A stretch of 15,197 nt of DNA, from NCBI RefSeq assembly GCF_937958065.1, contig NZ_CALFXI010000023.1, positions 1-15,197 of the forward strand, in the 5' to 3' direction. Both the position numbers and the translations under genes were made by a program. The notes under the pieces were generated by a model, which ran no database searches, was not told where the DNA came from, and saw only the letters and a program-made list of their open reading frames with translations. This DNA is from an uncultured Steroidobacter sp. Its GTDB lineage: Bacteria; Pseudomonadota; Gammaproteobacteria; Steroidobacterales; Steroidobacteraceae. Shown one piece after another: positions 5,981-13,574 of this stretch (its first letter is position 1; the number at the start of each line of letters is the position of its first letter).

Positions 5981-6490
5981 TCACTGGCCGAGGATTTCCT
6001 CGACGCTCTTGCCACGCTTCGCCGCGATGTCCTCGGGCGACTGCGCGCTGTTCAACGCATTCATCGTGGCGCGCACGATGTTGATCGGGTTACGCGAGCC
6101 GTAGCTCTTGGCGAGCACGTTACGCACGCCGGCGCACTCGAACACGGCGCGCATGCCGCCGCCCGCGATCAAGCCCGTACCGTCGGCGGCCGGCTGCATG
6201 AACACGCGCGTGGCGCCGTGACGGCCGTGCACCGCGAAGTGCAGCGTCGCGTTCTTCAGCGACACGGTCGACAGGTTCTTGCGGGCCGCCTGCATCGCCT
6301 TCTGGATCGCGACCGGCACTTCACGCGCCTTGCCGTAGCCGAAGCCGACCTTGCCGCGTCCGTCGCCGACCACGGTCAGCGCGGTGAAGCCGAACTGACG
6401 GCCACCCTTCACGACTTTGGCGACGCGATTCACCGCGACGAGCTTCTCGATGTACTCGTCGCCCGCCTGGTTCTTTTCAACTCTTGCCAT
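5981..6490 (-). CDS. rpsE: 30S ribosomal protein S5
   Basis: S5 sits at the mRNA entry side of the small subunit, affects decoding accuracy and, with S3 and S4, helps mRNA unwinding. The 169-residue protein (E. coli 167) has the double-stranded-RNA-binding-like N-terminal domain, with VKGGRQFGFTALTVVGDGRG at 27-46 followed by KVGFGYGKAREVP at 47-59. The Lys-Gly-Gly loop at 28-30, where spectinomycin resistance changes usually fall, looks wild type. The C-terminal domain has GTGLIAGGGMRAVFE at 104-118 and SYGSRNPINIVRAT at 129-142. AGAGAGA precedes the ATG. The gene lies 12 bases after rplR. Confidence 0.98.
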   Translation of the reverse strand: MARVEKNQAGDEYIEKLVAVNRVAKVVKGGRQFGFTALTVVGDGRGKVGFGYGKAREVPVAIQKAMQAARKNLSTVSLKNATLHFAVHGRHGATRVFMQPAADGTGLIAGGGMRAVFECAGVRNVLAKSYGSRNPINIVRATMNALNSAQSPEDIAAKRGKSVEEILGQ

Positions 6491-6502
6491 GGGGTGTCTC
6501 TC

Positions 6503-6853
6503 TTAGAATTCCAGACCGTTCTCACGCGCCGCATCGGCCAGCGCCTTGATACGACCGTGGAACTTGAAGCCGGAACGATCGAAGGCCACCTTGGTGATGC
6601 CCTTCGCCTTGGCGCGCTCGGCGATCGCCTTGCCGACGGCGGCAGCGGCGGTCGCATTGCCGGTGCCCTTCAAGCCTTCGCGCACGTCCTTCTGCAGGGT
6701 CGACGCAACCGCCAGCACCTTCGACTCGGTGTCGAAGATCTGCGCGTAGATGTGCTGTGACGTGCGATGCACCGACAGCCGCAGAACCTTCAGTTCGCGG
6801 ATCTTGGCGCGCGCACGGATCGCGCGGCGCAGTCGTTGAGCATTTTTGTTCAT
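6503..6853 (-). CDS. rplR: 50S ribosomal protein L18
   Basis: L18 binds 5S rRNA and, with L5, anchors it in the central protuberance. The 116-residue product (E. coli 117) has the family pattern: a basic N-terminus RLRRAIRARAKI, RLSVHRTSQHIYAQI at 25-39, GNATAAAAVGKAIAERA at 65-81, and the strong FDRSGFKFHGRIKALADAAR block at 90-109. GGGAAA precedes the ATG. It follows rplF after 64 bases, the widest gap within the spc genes before secY, which contains two small hairpins. Confidence 0.98.
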   Translation of the reverse strand: MNKNAQRLRRAIRARAKIRELKVLRLSVHRTSQHIYAQIFDTESKVLAVASTLQKDVREGLKGTGNATAAAAVGKAIAERAKAKGITKVAFDRSGFKFHGRIKALADAARENGLEF

Positions 6854-6917
6854 AACTAGTTTCCCGAAATGACCGACGCACCCTGGTGCGACGAGCTGTC
6901 GTCCAGTGGGGCCGATA

Positions 6918-7454
6918 TCACTTCTTCTTGGCTTCCTTCAGTTCGATCTTCTCGCCGGCATAGCGCACGCCCTTGCCCTTGTAGGGCTCCGGCGGACGGA
7001 ACGCACGGATGTCGGCGCACACCTGGCCGAGCTGCTGCACGTCCGAACCCTTGACCAGGATTTCGGTCTGGCTCGGGGTTTCGATGGTGATGCCCTCGGG
7101 CGCCGTGTAGACGACCGGGTGCGAGAAACCCAGCGTGAGGTTCAGGTTCTTGCCCTGCGCGGCGGCGCGGTAACCGACGCCGACGAGCTCGAGCTTGCGC
7201 TCGTAGCCCTTGCTCACGCCCTGCACGATGTTCGCCAGATGCGCGCGCGTGGAACCGGCGACCATGTCGGCCTCGCGACCGTCGGTGGCCTTCACCACCT
7301 TGAGCTCGGCGGCTTCCTGCACCACCTTCACCAGCTTGCTGTTGAGCGCGAGGCTCATCGTGCCCTTGGCGCCCTTGACGCTGATGCTGTCGGCGCCGAT
7401 GGTGGCGGTCACGCCCTGCGGCAGGGGGACCGGCTGTTTAGCTACTCGAGACAT
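6918..7454 (-). CDS. rplF: 50S ribosomal protein L6
   Basis: L6 lies near the sarcin-ricin loop and the factor-binding site of the large subunit. The 178-residue protein (E. coli 177) has two repeated alpha/beta domains. It begins MSRVAKQPVPLPQGV. The C-terminal repeat carries the L6 signature PEPYKGKGVRYAGEKI near 155-170, ending KEAKKK. The ATG follows AGGGA. It lies 15 bases after rpsH and 64 before rplR, in the canonical order. Confidence 0.98.
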   Translation of the reverse strand: MSRVAKQPVPLPQGVTATIGADSISVKGAKGTMSLALNSKLVKVVQEAAELKVVKATDGREADMVAGSTRAHLANIVQGVSKGYERKLELVGVGYRAAAQGKNLNLTLGFSHPVVYTAPEGITIETPSQTEILVKGSDVQQLGQVCADIRAFRPPEPYKGKGVRYAGEKIELKEAKKK

Positions 7455-7469
7455 TGCTGTGCGTCCCTA

Positions 7470-7865
7470 TTAGGAAACGATGCAGATGACTTCGCCGCCG
7501 TGCCCAGCGGCACGCGCCTGGCGATCCGTCATCACGCCCTTGGACGTGGAAACGATGGCGACGCCCAGGCCGCCGAGAATCGACGGCAGCTCGTCCTTGC
7601 CCTTGTAGACGCGCAGGCCGGGACGGCTGACGCGCTCGAGGCGGTCGATGACCGGGCGGCCCTGGTAATACTTCAACTGCACCGCCAGCGTCGGCTTGCC
7701 CTCGACGTCCTGCGCGGAGAAGTCTTCGATATAGCCTTCGTCCTTCAGCACCTTGGCAATCGCCAGCTTCACCTTGGAGGTGGGGGCGTTGATTTCGGCT
7801 TTGCCAGAAGACTGCCCGTTACGAATACGGGTCAGGAAGTCGGCGATCGGATCCGTCATGCTCAT
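7470..7865 (-). CDS. rpsH: 30S ribosomal protein S8
   Basis: S8 binds the central domain of 16S rRNA early in assembly; in E. coli it also represses the spc operon by binding mRNA near the rplE start. The 131-residue product (E. coli 130) starts MSMTDPIADFLTRIRNGQ, as expected. The C-terminal RNA-binding domain shows VSRPGLRVYKGKDELP near 79-94 and the signature GVAIVSTSKGVMTDRQAR near 101-118. There are two in-frame ATGs (7865 and 7859); I keep the first because it matches the family N-terminus and follows a GGAG. It lies 31 bases after rpsN. Confidence 0.98.
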   Translation of the reverse strand: MSMTDPIADFLTRIRNGQSSGKAEINAPTSKVKLAIAKVLKDEGYIEDFSAQDVEGKPTLAVQLKYYQGRPVIDRLERVSRPGLRVYKGKDELPSILGGLGVAIVSTSKGVMTDRQARAAGHGGEVICIVS

Positions 7866-7896
7866 TTTGTTCGTGCTCCAGAGGTACCAGCTGCGA

Positions 7897-8202
7897 TTAC
7901 CAGCTGGCCTTGCCGAGGCCCGGAATCTCGCCGCGCATGGTCGCTTCGCGCAGCTTGGTGCGGCCCAATCCGAACTTGCGGTAGAAACCGCGCGGACGGC
8001 CGGTGATTGCGCAGCGATTACGCAGGCGGCTCTTGCTCGAGTCGCGCGGCAGAGCCTGCAACTGAGCCACAGCAGCTTCGCGCTCCGCCGGCGTGGAAGT
8101 CGGCTTGCGAATGATCTCTTTCAGCTTCGCGCGCTTGGCGGCGTAGCGCTTCACCAGCTTCGCCCGCTTGTCTTCGCGATTGACCATCGATGTCTTGGCC
8201 AT
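7897..8202 (-). CDS. rpsN: 30S ribosomal protein S14 (long, zinc-free type)
   Basis: S14 is a late-assembling head protein of the small subunit. At 101 residues it matches the length of E. coli S14 exactly. The N-terminal MAKTSMVNREDKRAKLVKRY is typical of the long form. The segment where short S14 proteins carry a CxxC...CxxC zinc ribbon has only one Cys, so this is the C-minus form. The C-terminus RPRGFYRKFGLGRTKLRE, then a short run ending GLGKASW, is diagnostic. It lies between rplE and rpsH with short spacers (16 and 31 bases). Confidence 0.98.
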   Translation of the reverse strand: MAKTSMVNREDKRAKLVKRYAAKRAKLKEIIRKPTSTPAEREAAVAQLQALPRDSSKSRLRNRCAITGRPRGFYRKFGLGRTKLREATMRGEIPGLGKASW

Positions 8203-8218
8203 AACCTAGCTCCCGCCG

Positions 8219-8764
8219 TTACTTGCGGAACGGAAAATTGAACGCTTCCAGCAACGCGCGGCCGGACTTGTCGTCCTTGGCGGTCGTGGTGATCGTGATG
8301 TCCATGCCGCGGATCGCATCGATCTGGTCGTATGCGATTTCCGGGAAGATGATCTGTTCCTTGACGCCGAAGTTGTAATTGCCCTGGCCGTCGAAGGAGC
8401 GCGCGCTGACGCCGCGGAAGTCGCGGATGCGAGGCATCGCGATGCTCACCAGACGATCCAGGAACTCATACATGCGCGCGCCGCGCAGCGTCACCTTGGC
8501 GCCGATCGCCAGGCCGTCGCGGACCTTGAAGGTCGCAACCGACTTGCGCGCGCGCGTGACCAGCGGCTTCTGCCCGGTGATCTTGGTGAGATCGCCGACC
8601 GCGTTGTCCATGATCTTCTTGTCCGCGACCGCTTCGCCGACGCCCATGTTGACCGTGATCTTGGTGATCTTCGGCACTTCCATGACGTTCGCGAGGCCCA
8701 GCGTCTCTTTGAGCTGGGACACGATCGTGTCGCGGTAATACTGTTCGAGTCTTGCCTTAGCCAT
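8219..8764 (-). CDS. rplE: 50S ribosomal protein L5
   Basis: L5 binds 5S rRNA and forms an intersubunit bridge from the central protuberance, touching the P-site tRNA. The product has 181 residues (E. coli 179). Signatures are KITVNMGVGEAVADKK at 35-50, GQKPLVTRARKSVATFKVR at 64-82, RDFRGVSARSFDGQGNY near 114-130, and GMDITITTTAKDDKSGRAL near 153-171. The end FNFPFRK is typical. AAGAGA lies just before the ATG. In E. coli S8 represses the spc operon near this start; I could not recognise that site here. Confidence 0.98.
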   Translation of the reverse strand: MAKARLEQYYRDTIVSQLKETLGLANVMEVPKITKITVNMGVGEAVADKKIMDNAVGDLTKITGQKPLVTRARKSVATFKVRDGLAIGAKVTLRGARMYEFLDRLVSIAMPRIRDFRGVSARSFDGQGNYNFGVKEQIIFPEIAYDQIDAIRGMDITITTTAKDDKSGRALLEAFNFPFRK

Positions 8765-8796
8765 CTTCTCTTACCTATGGACCCGCTCCGACGCCA

Positions 8797-9111
8797 TTAC
8801 GCGTCGACGGTTTCCTTGTTGGACTTGAAGAAGCGCACCTTCTTGCCGTCGGCAAGCGTGCGGATACCCACGCGATCGGCCTTCTTCGTCACGGGATTCC
8901 ACAACGCGACGTTGGAGATATCGATCGAGCTCTCCTTCTCGACGATGCCGCCCTGCACGTTGCGCTGCGGGTTCGGCTTGGTGTGCCGCTTGACCATGTT
9001 GATGCCCTCGACGACCACGCGGCCCTCGAGAACCTTGGTCACCGTGCCACGGCGGCCCTTGTCGCGGCCGGTGGTCACGACGACTTCGTCGCCCTTACGA
9101 ATCTTGTTCAT
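8797..9111 (-). CDS. rplX: 50S ribosomal protein L24
   Basis: L24 initiates large-subunit assembly at the 5' end of 23S rRNA and lies by the tunnel exit. The 104-residue protein matches the E. coli length. A KOW motif occupies the N-terminus: MNKIRKGDEVVVTTGRDKGR continuing into GTVTKVLEGRVVVEGIN by about residue 38. VKRHTKPNPQ follows at 40-49 and the GGIVEKESSIDISNVAL segment after it. It lies 10 bases after rplN. Confidence 0.98.
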   Translation of the reverse strand: MNKIRKGDEVVVTTGRDKGRRGTVTKVLEGRVVVEGINMVKRHTKPNPQRNVQGGIVEKESSIDISNVALWNPVTKKADRVGIRTLADGKKVRFFKSNKETVDA

Positions 9112-9121
9112 GACCCAACTC

Positions 9122-9490
9122 TCAAAGAACTTCGGGAGCCAGCGAGATGATCTTCATGAACTGCGCGGTGCGCAGCTCGCGAGTCACGGGTCCGAAGATA
9201 CGGGTGCCCACCGGCTCCAGCTTGTTGGTCAGCAACACCGCGGCGTTGCCGTCGAAGCGGATCAGCGAGCCATCGGCGCGACGCACACCGAACTTGGTGC
9301 GCACGACCACGGCGTCATAGACCTCGCCCTTCTTCACCTTGCCGCGCGGAATGGCATCACGGATGCTGACCTTGATGACATCGCCGACCGTCGCGTAACG
9401 ACGCTTCGAGCCACCGAGCACCTTGATGCACATCAGGCTGCGGGCACCGCTGTTATCAGCGGCATTCAACAACGTGCGCATCTGGATCAT
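9122..9490 (-). CDS. rplN: 50S ribosomal protein L14
   Basis: L14 lies at the subunit interface and contacts 16S rRNA helix 14 in a bridge. The product has 122 residues (E. coli 123). It shows ADNSGARSLMCIKVLGGSKR near 11-30, AIPRGKVKKGEVYDAVVVRT near 46-65, RRADGSLIRFDGNAAVLL near 70-87, and the classic ending GTRIFGPVTRELRTAQFMKI followed by ISLAPEVL. Its ATG overlaps the rpsQ stop codon (ATGA, 9487-9490), so translation of the two is probably coupled. In E. coli this gene opens the spc operon; here no room for a promoter exists between rpsQ and rplN. Confidence 0.98.
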   Translation of the reverse strand: MIQMRTLLNAADNSGARSLMCIKVLGGSKRRYATVGDVIKVSIRDAIPRGKVKKGEVYDAVVVRTKFGVRRADGSLIRFDGNAAVLLTNKLEPVGTRIFGPVTRELRTAQFMKIISLAPEVL

Positions 9491-9783
9491 GACGCGGCCT
9501 CCACGGCTTCAACCTGCACGGCGCGCTGGACGATCTTCACCAGACGCCAGGACTTGTGACGCGACAGCGGGCGGCACTCTTCGATGGCCACGGTGTCGCC
9601 TTCACGGCATTCGTTGTTCTCGTCATGAGCGAGATACTGGGTCGTGCGGCGCTGATACTTGCCGTACACGGGGTGCGGCACGTAGCGCTCGACGGCGACC
9701 GTAATGGACTTCTGCATCTTGTTGCTGACGACCTTGCCGGTCAGCTGCCGTGCAGCCTTCTTGTCAGTCTTCTCGGTGCTCAT
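9487..9783 (-). CDS. rpsQ: 30S ribosomal protein S17
   Basis: S17 is an early 16S rRNA binder with an OB fold in the small-subunit body. The product has 98 residues against 84 in E. coli; the extra residues lie at both ends (MSTEKTDKKAAR at the start and an acidic VEAVEAAS at the end). The core motifs are GKVVSNKMQKSITVAVER at 16-33, HPVYGKYQRRTT at 37-48, HDENNECREGD at 53-63, and RPLSRHKSW at 71-79. It begins two bases after the rpmC stop and ends overlapping rplN, consistent with coupled translation. Confidence 0.97.
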   Translation of the reverse strand: MSTEKTDKKAARQLTGKVVSNKMQKSITVAVERYVPHPVYGKYQRRTTQYLAHDENNECREGDTVAIEECRPLSRHKSWRLVKIVQRAVQVEAVEAAS

Positions 9784-9785
9784 GA

Positions 9786-9998
9786 TTACTTACTACCTTT
9801 GGCAGCAGCGCGGCGCTGTTCGGCAGCCACGGTCTTCAAGCGCGCGATGTCACGACGCACGCGAGTGAACTCGTGCGGCTTCGCGGCCTGGCCGGTGGCG
9901 CGGGCCATGCGGAGATTGAACTGTTCGCGACGCAGCTCCAGCAGCTCTTTCTGCAGGTCGGCGGGCGACTTGGCGCGCAATTCTTTGGCGGTGCTCAT
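9786..9998 (-). CDS. rpmC: 50S ribosomal protein L29
   Basis: L29 is a small helical protein at the tunnel exit, next to L23, where signal recognition particle and trigger factor dock. The 70-residue product (E. coli 63) has the two-helix pattern: ELRAKSPADLQKELLELRRE at 6-25, QFNLRMARATGQ at 26-37, and RVRRDIARLKTVAAEQRR near 46-63. The C-terminal tail AAAKGSK is a short basic addition. It lies 21 bases after rplP and 2 before rpsQ. GAGAG precedes the ATG. Confidence 0.97.
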   Translation of the reverse strand: MSTAKELRAKSPADLQKELLELRREQFNLRMARATGQAAKPHEFTRVRRDIARLKTVAAEQRRAAAKGSK

Positions 9999-10019
9999 GT
10001 CTTGACTCTCAACCTGCAG

Positions 10020-10433
10020 CTAGCGGACCTGGCGGGTCACGAACTGCGTGTCCACCGACAGCTTCGAGGCGGCCAGACGGAACGCCTCGCGCGCGATCGA
10101 CTCGCTCACGCCTTCCATCTCGAACAGCACCTTGCCGGGCTTGATCTTGGCGACGTAGTACTCGACGTTGCCCTTGCCGGAGCCCATGCGGACTTCCAGC
10201 GGCTTCTTGGTGATCGGCAGGTCCGGGAACACGCGAATCCACACCTGACCGCCACGCTTCACGTAACGGGTCATGGCACGACGCGCGGCTTCCAGCTCAC
10301 GCGCGGTCATGCGTGCACGGCTGGTGGCCTTCAGGCCGTAGTCGCCGAAGGCGACGTAGTTACCGCTCTGCGCGAGGCCGGCGTTGCGGCCCTTGAACGC
10401 CTTGCGGTACTTGGTGCGTTTGGGTTGCATCAT
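10020..10433 (-). CDS. rplP: 50S ribosomal protein L16
   Basis: L16 is a late-assembling protein by the A site of the large subunit, needed for tRNA accommodation. The product has 137 residues (E. coli 136). The N-terminus MMQPKRTKYRKAFKGRN matches the family; two consecutive ATGs (10433 and 10430) could both serve, and I keep the first, which aligns with E. coli and follows AGGTAA. Further motifs are ARRAMTRYVKRGGQVWIRVF at 50-69 and VRMGSGKGNVEYYVA near 81-95. R82 corresponds to the Arg hydroxylated by RoxA in E. coli, from memory of that protein. Confidence 0.98.
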   Translation of the reverse strand: MMQPKRTKYRKAFKGRNAGLAQSGNYVAFGDYGLKATSRARMTARELEAARRAMTRYVKRGGQVWIRVFPDLPITKKPLEVRMGSGKGNVEYYVAKIKPGKVLFEMEGVSESIAREAFRLAASKLSVDTQFVTRQVR

Positions 10434-10444
10434 GTTGGATTACC

Positions 10445-11143
10445 TCAGGCAGTCGCTTCGGCGGCAGCCTGCTGGCCTTCAGCCGCTTCTGCCGGCTGTT
10501 CCTGCGTGTTGAACACTTCGCCCTTGAAGATCCACACCTTGACGCCGATGACGCCGTAGTTGGTGCGGGCTTCAGCCAGGCCGTAGTCGATGTCCGCGCG
10601 CAGCGTGTGCAGCGGAATCCGGCCTTCGCGGTACTGCTCGGTGCGTGCGATTTCGGCGCCGTTCAGGCGGCCGGCGACACGCACCTTGATGCCCAGAGCG
10701 CCGATGCGCATGGTGTTGGTCACGGCGCGCTTCATGGCGCGACGGAACATCACGCGACGCTCCAGCTGCTGGGCGATGCCTTCGGCAACCAGCATCGCGT
10801 CGAGCTCGGGCTTGCGGATCTCGGCGATGTTGATGCGCACGTCCGAGGACGGCATCTTCATCAGCTTCGAGACCTGACCGCGCAGCTTCTCGATGTCCTC
10901 GCCCTTCTTACCGATGACGATGCCGGGACGCGCGGTGTGAATCGTGATGTTCACCTTGCGCGCGGCACGCTCGATCTGAATGCGGCTCACCGACGCTTCG
11001 GACAGCTTCTTCTTCAGCAGCTCGCGCACCTGGAAGTCGGTGTACACGTGCGACGGAAAGTTCTTGCTCGAGGCATACCACTTCGAGGTCCACTCACGGG
11101 TGATGCCGAGGCGGATGCCGACCGGATTGACTTTTTGACCCAT
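10445..11143 (-). CDS. rpsC: 30S ribosomal protein S3
   Basis: S3 lies at the mRNA entry tunnel and contributes to helicase activity and to head assembly. The product is 232 residues (E. coli 233). It begins MGQKVNPVGIRLGITREWTS. A KH-type RNA-binding domain includes ARPGIVIGKKGEDIEKLR at 71-88, with the IGKKG loop at 77-81. The C-terminal S3 domain has RRAMKRAVTNTMRIGALGIK and GRLNGAEIARTE. The tail is Ala/Glu-rich (PAEAAEGQQAAAEATA). It starts 5 bases after the rplV stop, with its ribosome binding site in the end of rplV. Confidence 0.98.
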   Translation of the reverse strand: MGQKVNPVGIRLGITREWTSKWYASSKNFPSHVYTDFQVRELLKKKLSEASVSRIQIERAARKVNITIHTARPGIVIGKKGEDIEKLRGQVSKLMKMPSSDVRINIAEIRKPELDAMLVAEGIAQQLERRVMFRRAMKRAVTNTMRIGALGIKVRVAGRLNGAEIARTEQYREGRIPLHTLRADIDYGLAEARTNYGVIGVKVWIFKGEVFNTQEQPAEAAEGQQAAAEATA

Positions 11144-11148
11144 GGCTC

Positions 11149-11490
11149 TTACTCGCTCTTACCGTCGCCGACCGTCACGATGATGTGACTGTTGCGCTTC
11201 CAGATCCGATTGCCGCGGCCCTTGGCACGCGCGTGGAAACGCTTCAGCACGGGGGCGGTGTCGACGGTGACGGTCTGCACCTTCAGCTCGTCCACATCCG
11301 CGCTCAGGTTGTTCTCCGCGTTGGCGACGGCGGACTCCAGCACCTTCAGCACCAGGCGCGCGCCCTTCTTCGGCGTGAACTTCAGGGTGTTCAACGCGAG
11401 GCCCACCGGCTTGCCGCGGACCATGTCGGCGATCAGGCGGCACTTCTGCGGAGAGATGCGCGCGTACTTCAGTTTGGCAGCGACTTGCAT
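11149..11490 (-). CDS. rplV: 50S ribosomal protein L22
   Basis: L22 spans the large subunit; its long beta hairpin lines the exit tunnel, where macrolide-resistance and arrest-peptide contacts map. The product has 113 residues (E. coli 110). The family pattern is clear: LKYARISPQKCRLIADMVRG at 7-26, LESAVANAENN at 51-61, and the hairpin with HARAKGRGNRI near 87-97 followed by KRNSHIIVTVGD. The hairpin shows no obvious insertion or deletion. It lies 5 bases after rpsS and 5 before rpsC. Confidence 0.98.
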   Translation of the reverse strand: MQVAAKLKYARISPQKCRLIADMVRGKPVGLALNTLKFTPKKGARLVLKVLESAVANAENNLSADVDELKVQTVTVDTAPVLKRFHARAKGRGNRIWKRNSHIIVTVGDGKSE

Positions 11491-11495
11491 TGCGA

Positions 11496-11774
11496 TTACT
11501 CCGCCGAGCTCTTCTTGTCGCCCGAGTGACCCTTGAAGGTACGCGTCGGCGCGAACTCACCCAGCTTGTGGCCGACCATGTTCTCGGACACGAGCACGGG
11601 AATGTGCTGGCGGCCGTTATGCACGGCGATCGTCAGGCCGACGAAATCCGGCAGGATCATCGAACGGCGCGACCAGGTCTTGATCGGACGACGATCGTTC
11701 TTCTCGGCGGCGACGCGCACCTTCTTGGCGAGGTGCAGGTCGACGAACGGACCTTTCTTTACGGAACGAGGCAC
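11496..11774 (-). CDS. rpsS: 30S ribosomal protein S19
   Basis: S19 forms a complex with S13 in the small-subunit head and makes a bridge to the 50S subunit. The 92-residue product (E. coli 92) starts from GTG (11772-11774), which is followed by PRSVKKGPFVDLHL as in the family; AGAGGA lies 7 bases upstream. The S19 signature is present: SRRSMILPDFVGLTIAVHNG at 35-54, then HIPVLVSENMVGHKLGEFAP near 57-76. It lies between rplB and rplV with short spacers. The GTG start is one of two in this cluster, with secY. Confidence 0.98.
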   Translation of the reverse strand: MPRSVKKGPFVDLHLAKKVRVAAEKNDRRPIKTWSRRSMILPDFVGLTIAVHNGRQHIPVLVSENMVGHKLGEFAPTRTFKGHSGDKKSSAE

Positions 11775-11792
11775 GTTGCAATCCTCTTAAGC

Positions 11793-12617
11793 TCAGTTAC
11801 GGCGGCGGATGATCATGCCCGCCGTGCGCTTGTTACGACGCGTCTTCTTGCCCTTGGTGTTCCAACCCCACGGGCTCACCGGATGCGGATTACCCTGGCC
11901 GGACTTACCTTCACCACCACCGTGCGGGTGATCGACCGGGTTCATGACCACACCGCGCACCGTCGGGCGGATGCCGCGCCAACGGATCGCGCCGGCCTTG
12001 CCGTAGCTGCGCAGGTTGTGTTCGCCGTTAGAAACTTCACCGATGGTCGCGCGGCAGTCGACGTGCACCTTGCGCATCTCGGTGGAGCGCAGGCGGATGG
12101 TCGCGTACATGCCTTCGCGAGCGGCCAGCTGGGCCGAGCCGCCGGCGCTGCGTGCGAGCTGCGCGCCCTTGCCGGGCTTCAGCTCGATGCAATGGATCGT
12201 GGTGCCGATCGGGATGTGGCGCAGCTGCATCGCGTTGCCCGCCTTGATCGGAGCTTCGGCGCCCGACATCACGGCGTCGCCGGGAGCAACGTCCTTCGGC
12301 GCGATGATGTAGCGACGCTCGCCATCCTTATACAGCACCAGCGCCAGATGCGCGGTACGGTTCGGATCGTATTCGATACGCTCCACTTTGCCGGGGATGC
12401 CGTCTTTATCGCGCAAGAAGTCGATGACGCGATACTTCTGCTTGTGACCGCCGCCCTGGTGGCGCACGGTCTGACGGCCGAAGTGGTTGCGCGCGCCGGT
12501 GCCGTTCTTGTGCACGACCAGCGAAGCCTCGGGGCCACCCTTGTGGAGGTGGTCGCGCGAGATCTTGACCTGGAAGCGGCGGCCCGGCGAGGTCGGTTTG
12601 GACTTGATCAATGCCAT
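11793..12617 (-). CDS. rplB: 50S ribosomal protein L2
   Basis: L2 is a primary 23S rRNA binder needed for subunit joining and peptidyl transferase activity. The product is 274 residues (E. coli 273). It shows RNHFGRQTVRHQGGGHKQKY at 43-62, the SH3-like domain in mid-protein, and RPTVRGVVMNPVDHPHGGGE at 217-236, with H230 at the place of the E. coli His229 implicated in catalysis. The basic end TKGKKTRRNKRT then RRRN is typical. AGGAAATC precedes the ATG. It lies 31 bases after rplW. Confidence 0.98.
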   Translation of the reverse strand: MALIKSKPTSPGRRFQVKISRDHLHKGGPEASLVVHKNGTGARNHFGRQTVRHQGGGHKQKYRVIDFLRDKDGIPGKVERIEYDPNRTAHLALVLYKDGERRYIIAPKDVAPGDAVMSGAEAPIKAGNAMQLRHIPIGTTIHCIELKPGKGAQLARSAGGSAQLAAREGMYATIRLRSTEMRKVHVDCRATIGEVSNGEHNLRSYGKAGAIRWRGIRPTVRGVVMNPVDHPHGGGEGKSGQGNPHPVSPWGWNTKGKKTRRNKRTAGMIIRRRN

Positions 12618-12648
12618 GACTGATTTCCTGATGCTGCCGGTCGAGCCG

Positions 12649-12948
12649 TTAGGCCTCGGTACCGGTCAGGTCGATGCTCTGACCCGGAGCCAGACGCACA
12701 TAAGCCTTCTTGTAGTCCTGCCGGCGGCCGAGCCGCTGGCCGAAGCGCTTCTGCTTGCCGCCGACGTTCACGACGTTCACGTCCGCCACTTTGACTTCGA
12801 ACATCAGCTCGACCGCGGCCTTGATGTCGGTGCTCGTGGCATCACGACGGACACGGAACACGAATTGATTCGCCGTCTCGGCGATCCGCGCGCTCTTCTC
12901 GGACACATGCGGTCCGAGCAGCACGTTCATCAGTTTTTCCTGACTCAT
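12649..12948 (-). CDS. rplW: 50S ribosomal protein L23
   Basis: L23 lines the tunnel exit and is the docking point for trigger factor and signal recognition particle. The product is 99 residues (E. coli 100). Recognisable parts are MNVLLGPHVSEKSARIAE at 7-24, NQFVFRVRRDATSTDIKAAV at 27-46, ELMFEVKVADVNVVNV near 47-62 and the C-terminal Lys-rich extension loop. Its ATG overlaps the rplD stop (ATGA, 12945-12948), pointing to translational coupling of L4 and L23. Confidence 0.98.
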   Translation of the reverse strand: MSQEKLMNVLLGPHVSEKSARIAETANQFVFRVRRDATSTDIKAAVELMFEVKVADVNVVNVGGKQKRFGQRLGRRQDYKKAYVRLAPGQSIDLTGTEA

Positions 12949-13562
12949 GCGAGCCTCTCTTCGAGCAGGCGAACGGCACCGACCGTCGCGAGCACTTGGT
13001 CATGACGAGCGAGGCTCAGCGGATCGAGCGCGCTCACCGGCAACACGTCGACATACGGCAGGTTGCGCGAGGCGAGCTCCAACTTCTCGTCGAAGGCCTC
13101 GACCAGCACCAGCACGTTGTCGCCCTGGTTCAGTTCCTTGAGCTTCTGCACCAGCAGCTTGGTCTTCGGTGCTTCCAGCTCGATACCGTTGACCACCTGC
13201 AGGCGATCGGTGCGGGCCAGCTGCGACAACATGGCCTGCAGCGCCGCGCGGTACATCTTGCGGTTCACTTTCTGGGAGAAGTCACGCGGCTTGGCTGCGA
13301 ACGCACGGCCACCGCCGACCCAGATCGGGCTGCGGATGGAGCCGGCACGCGCCTGGCCGGTGCCCTTCTGACGCCACGGCTTGATGCCGCCGCCGCGCAC
13401 TTCGGCCTTGGTCTTCTGGGCTTTGGTGCCGGCCCGACCCGCCGCCATGTAGGCGACGATGATCTGGTGCACCAGGGATTCGTTGTACTCGCGGGCGAAC
13501 GTCGCGTCGGAAACCTGGACGTCCTGAGCCTGCGCGCCTTTGCTGATGAGTTTGAGGTTCAT
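12945..13562 (-). CDS. rplD: 50S ribosomal protein L4
   Basis: L4 contacts 23S rRNA domain I, and a long loop reaches the exit-tunnel constriction. In E. coli it also represses its own operon by acting on the S10 leader in transcription and translation. The product is 205 residues (E. coli 201). The loop region is clear: GTKAQKTKAEVRGGGIKPWR at 45-64, then KGTGQARAGSIRSPIWVGGG at 66-85 and FAAKPRDFSQKVNRKM. The C-terminal half is the Rossmann-like domain. It starts 12 bases after rplC. As L4 is the usual repressor, the leader upstream of rplC is the natural place to look for its target. Confidence 0.98.
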   Translation of the reverse strand: MNLKLISKGAQAQDVQVSDATFAREYNESLVHQIIVAYMAAGRAGTKAQKTKAEVRGGGIKPWRQKGTGQARAGSIRSPIWVGGGRAFAAKPRDFSQKVNRKMYRAALQAMLSQLARTDRLQVVNGIELEAPKTKLLVQKLKELNQGDNVLVLVEAFDEKLELASRNLPYVDVLPVSALDPLSLARHDQVLATVGAVRLLEERLA

Positions 13563-13574
13563 GGGCGACTACTC

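Noticed and set aside
6854..6917. Small hairpins (CGCACC/GGTGCG and GACGA/TCGTC) in the rplF-rplR spacer
   Set aside because: The stems are 5-6 bp with small loops and fall within what GC-rich DNA gives by chance; noted only because the spacer is wider than its neighbours.
8755..8800. S8-binding repressor site around the rplE start, as in E. coli
   Set aside because: I looked for the characteristic helix near the rplX-rplE junction and could not recognise it by eye. Absence is not proven.
9487..9490. Overlap of rpsQ and rplN as a possible annotation error
   Set aside because: Both termini match their families, and the ATGA overlap is a common coupling arrangement; the same occurs at rplD-rplW.
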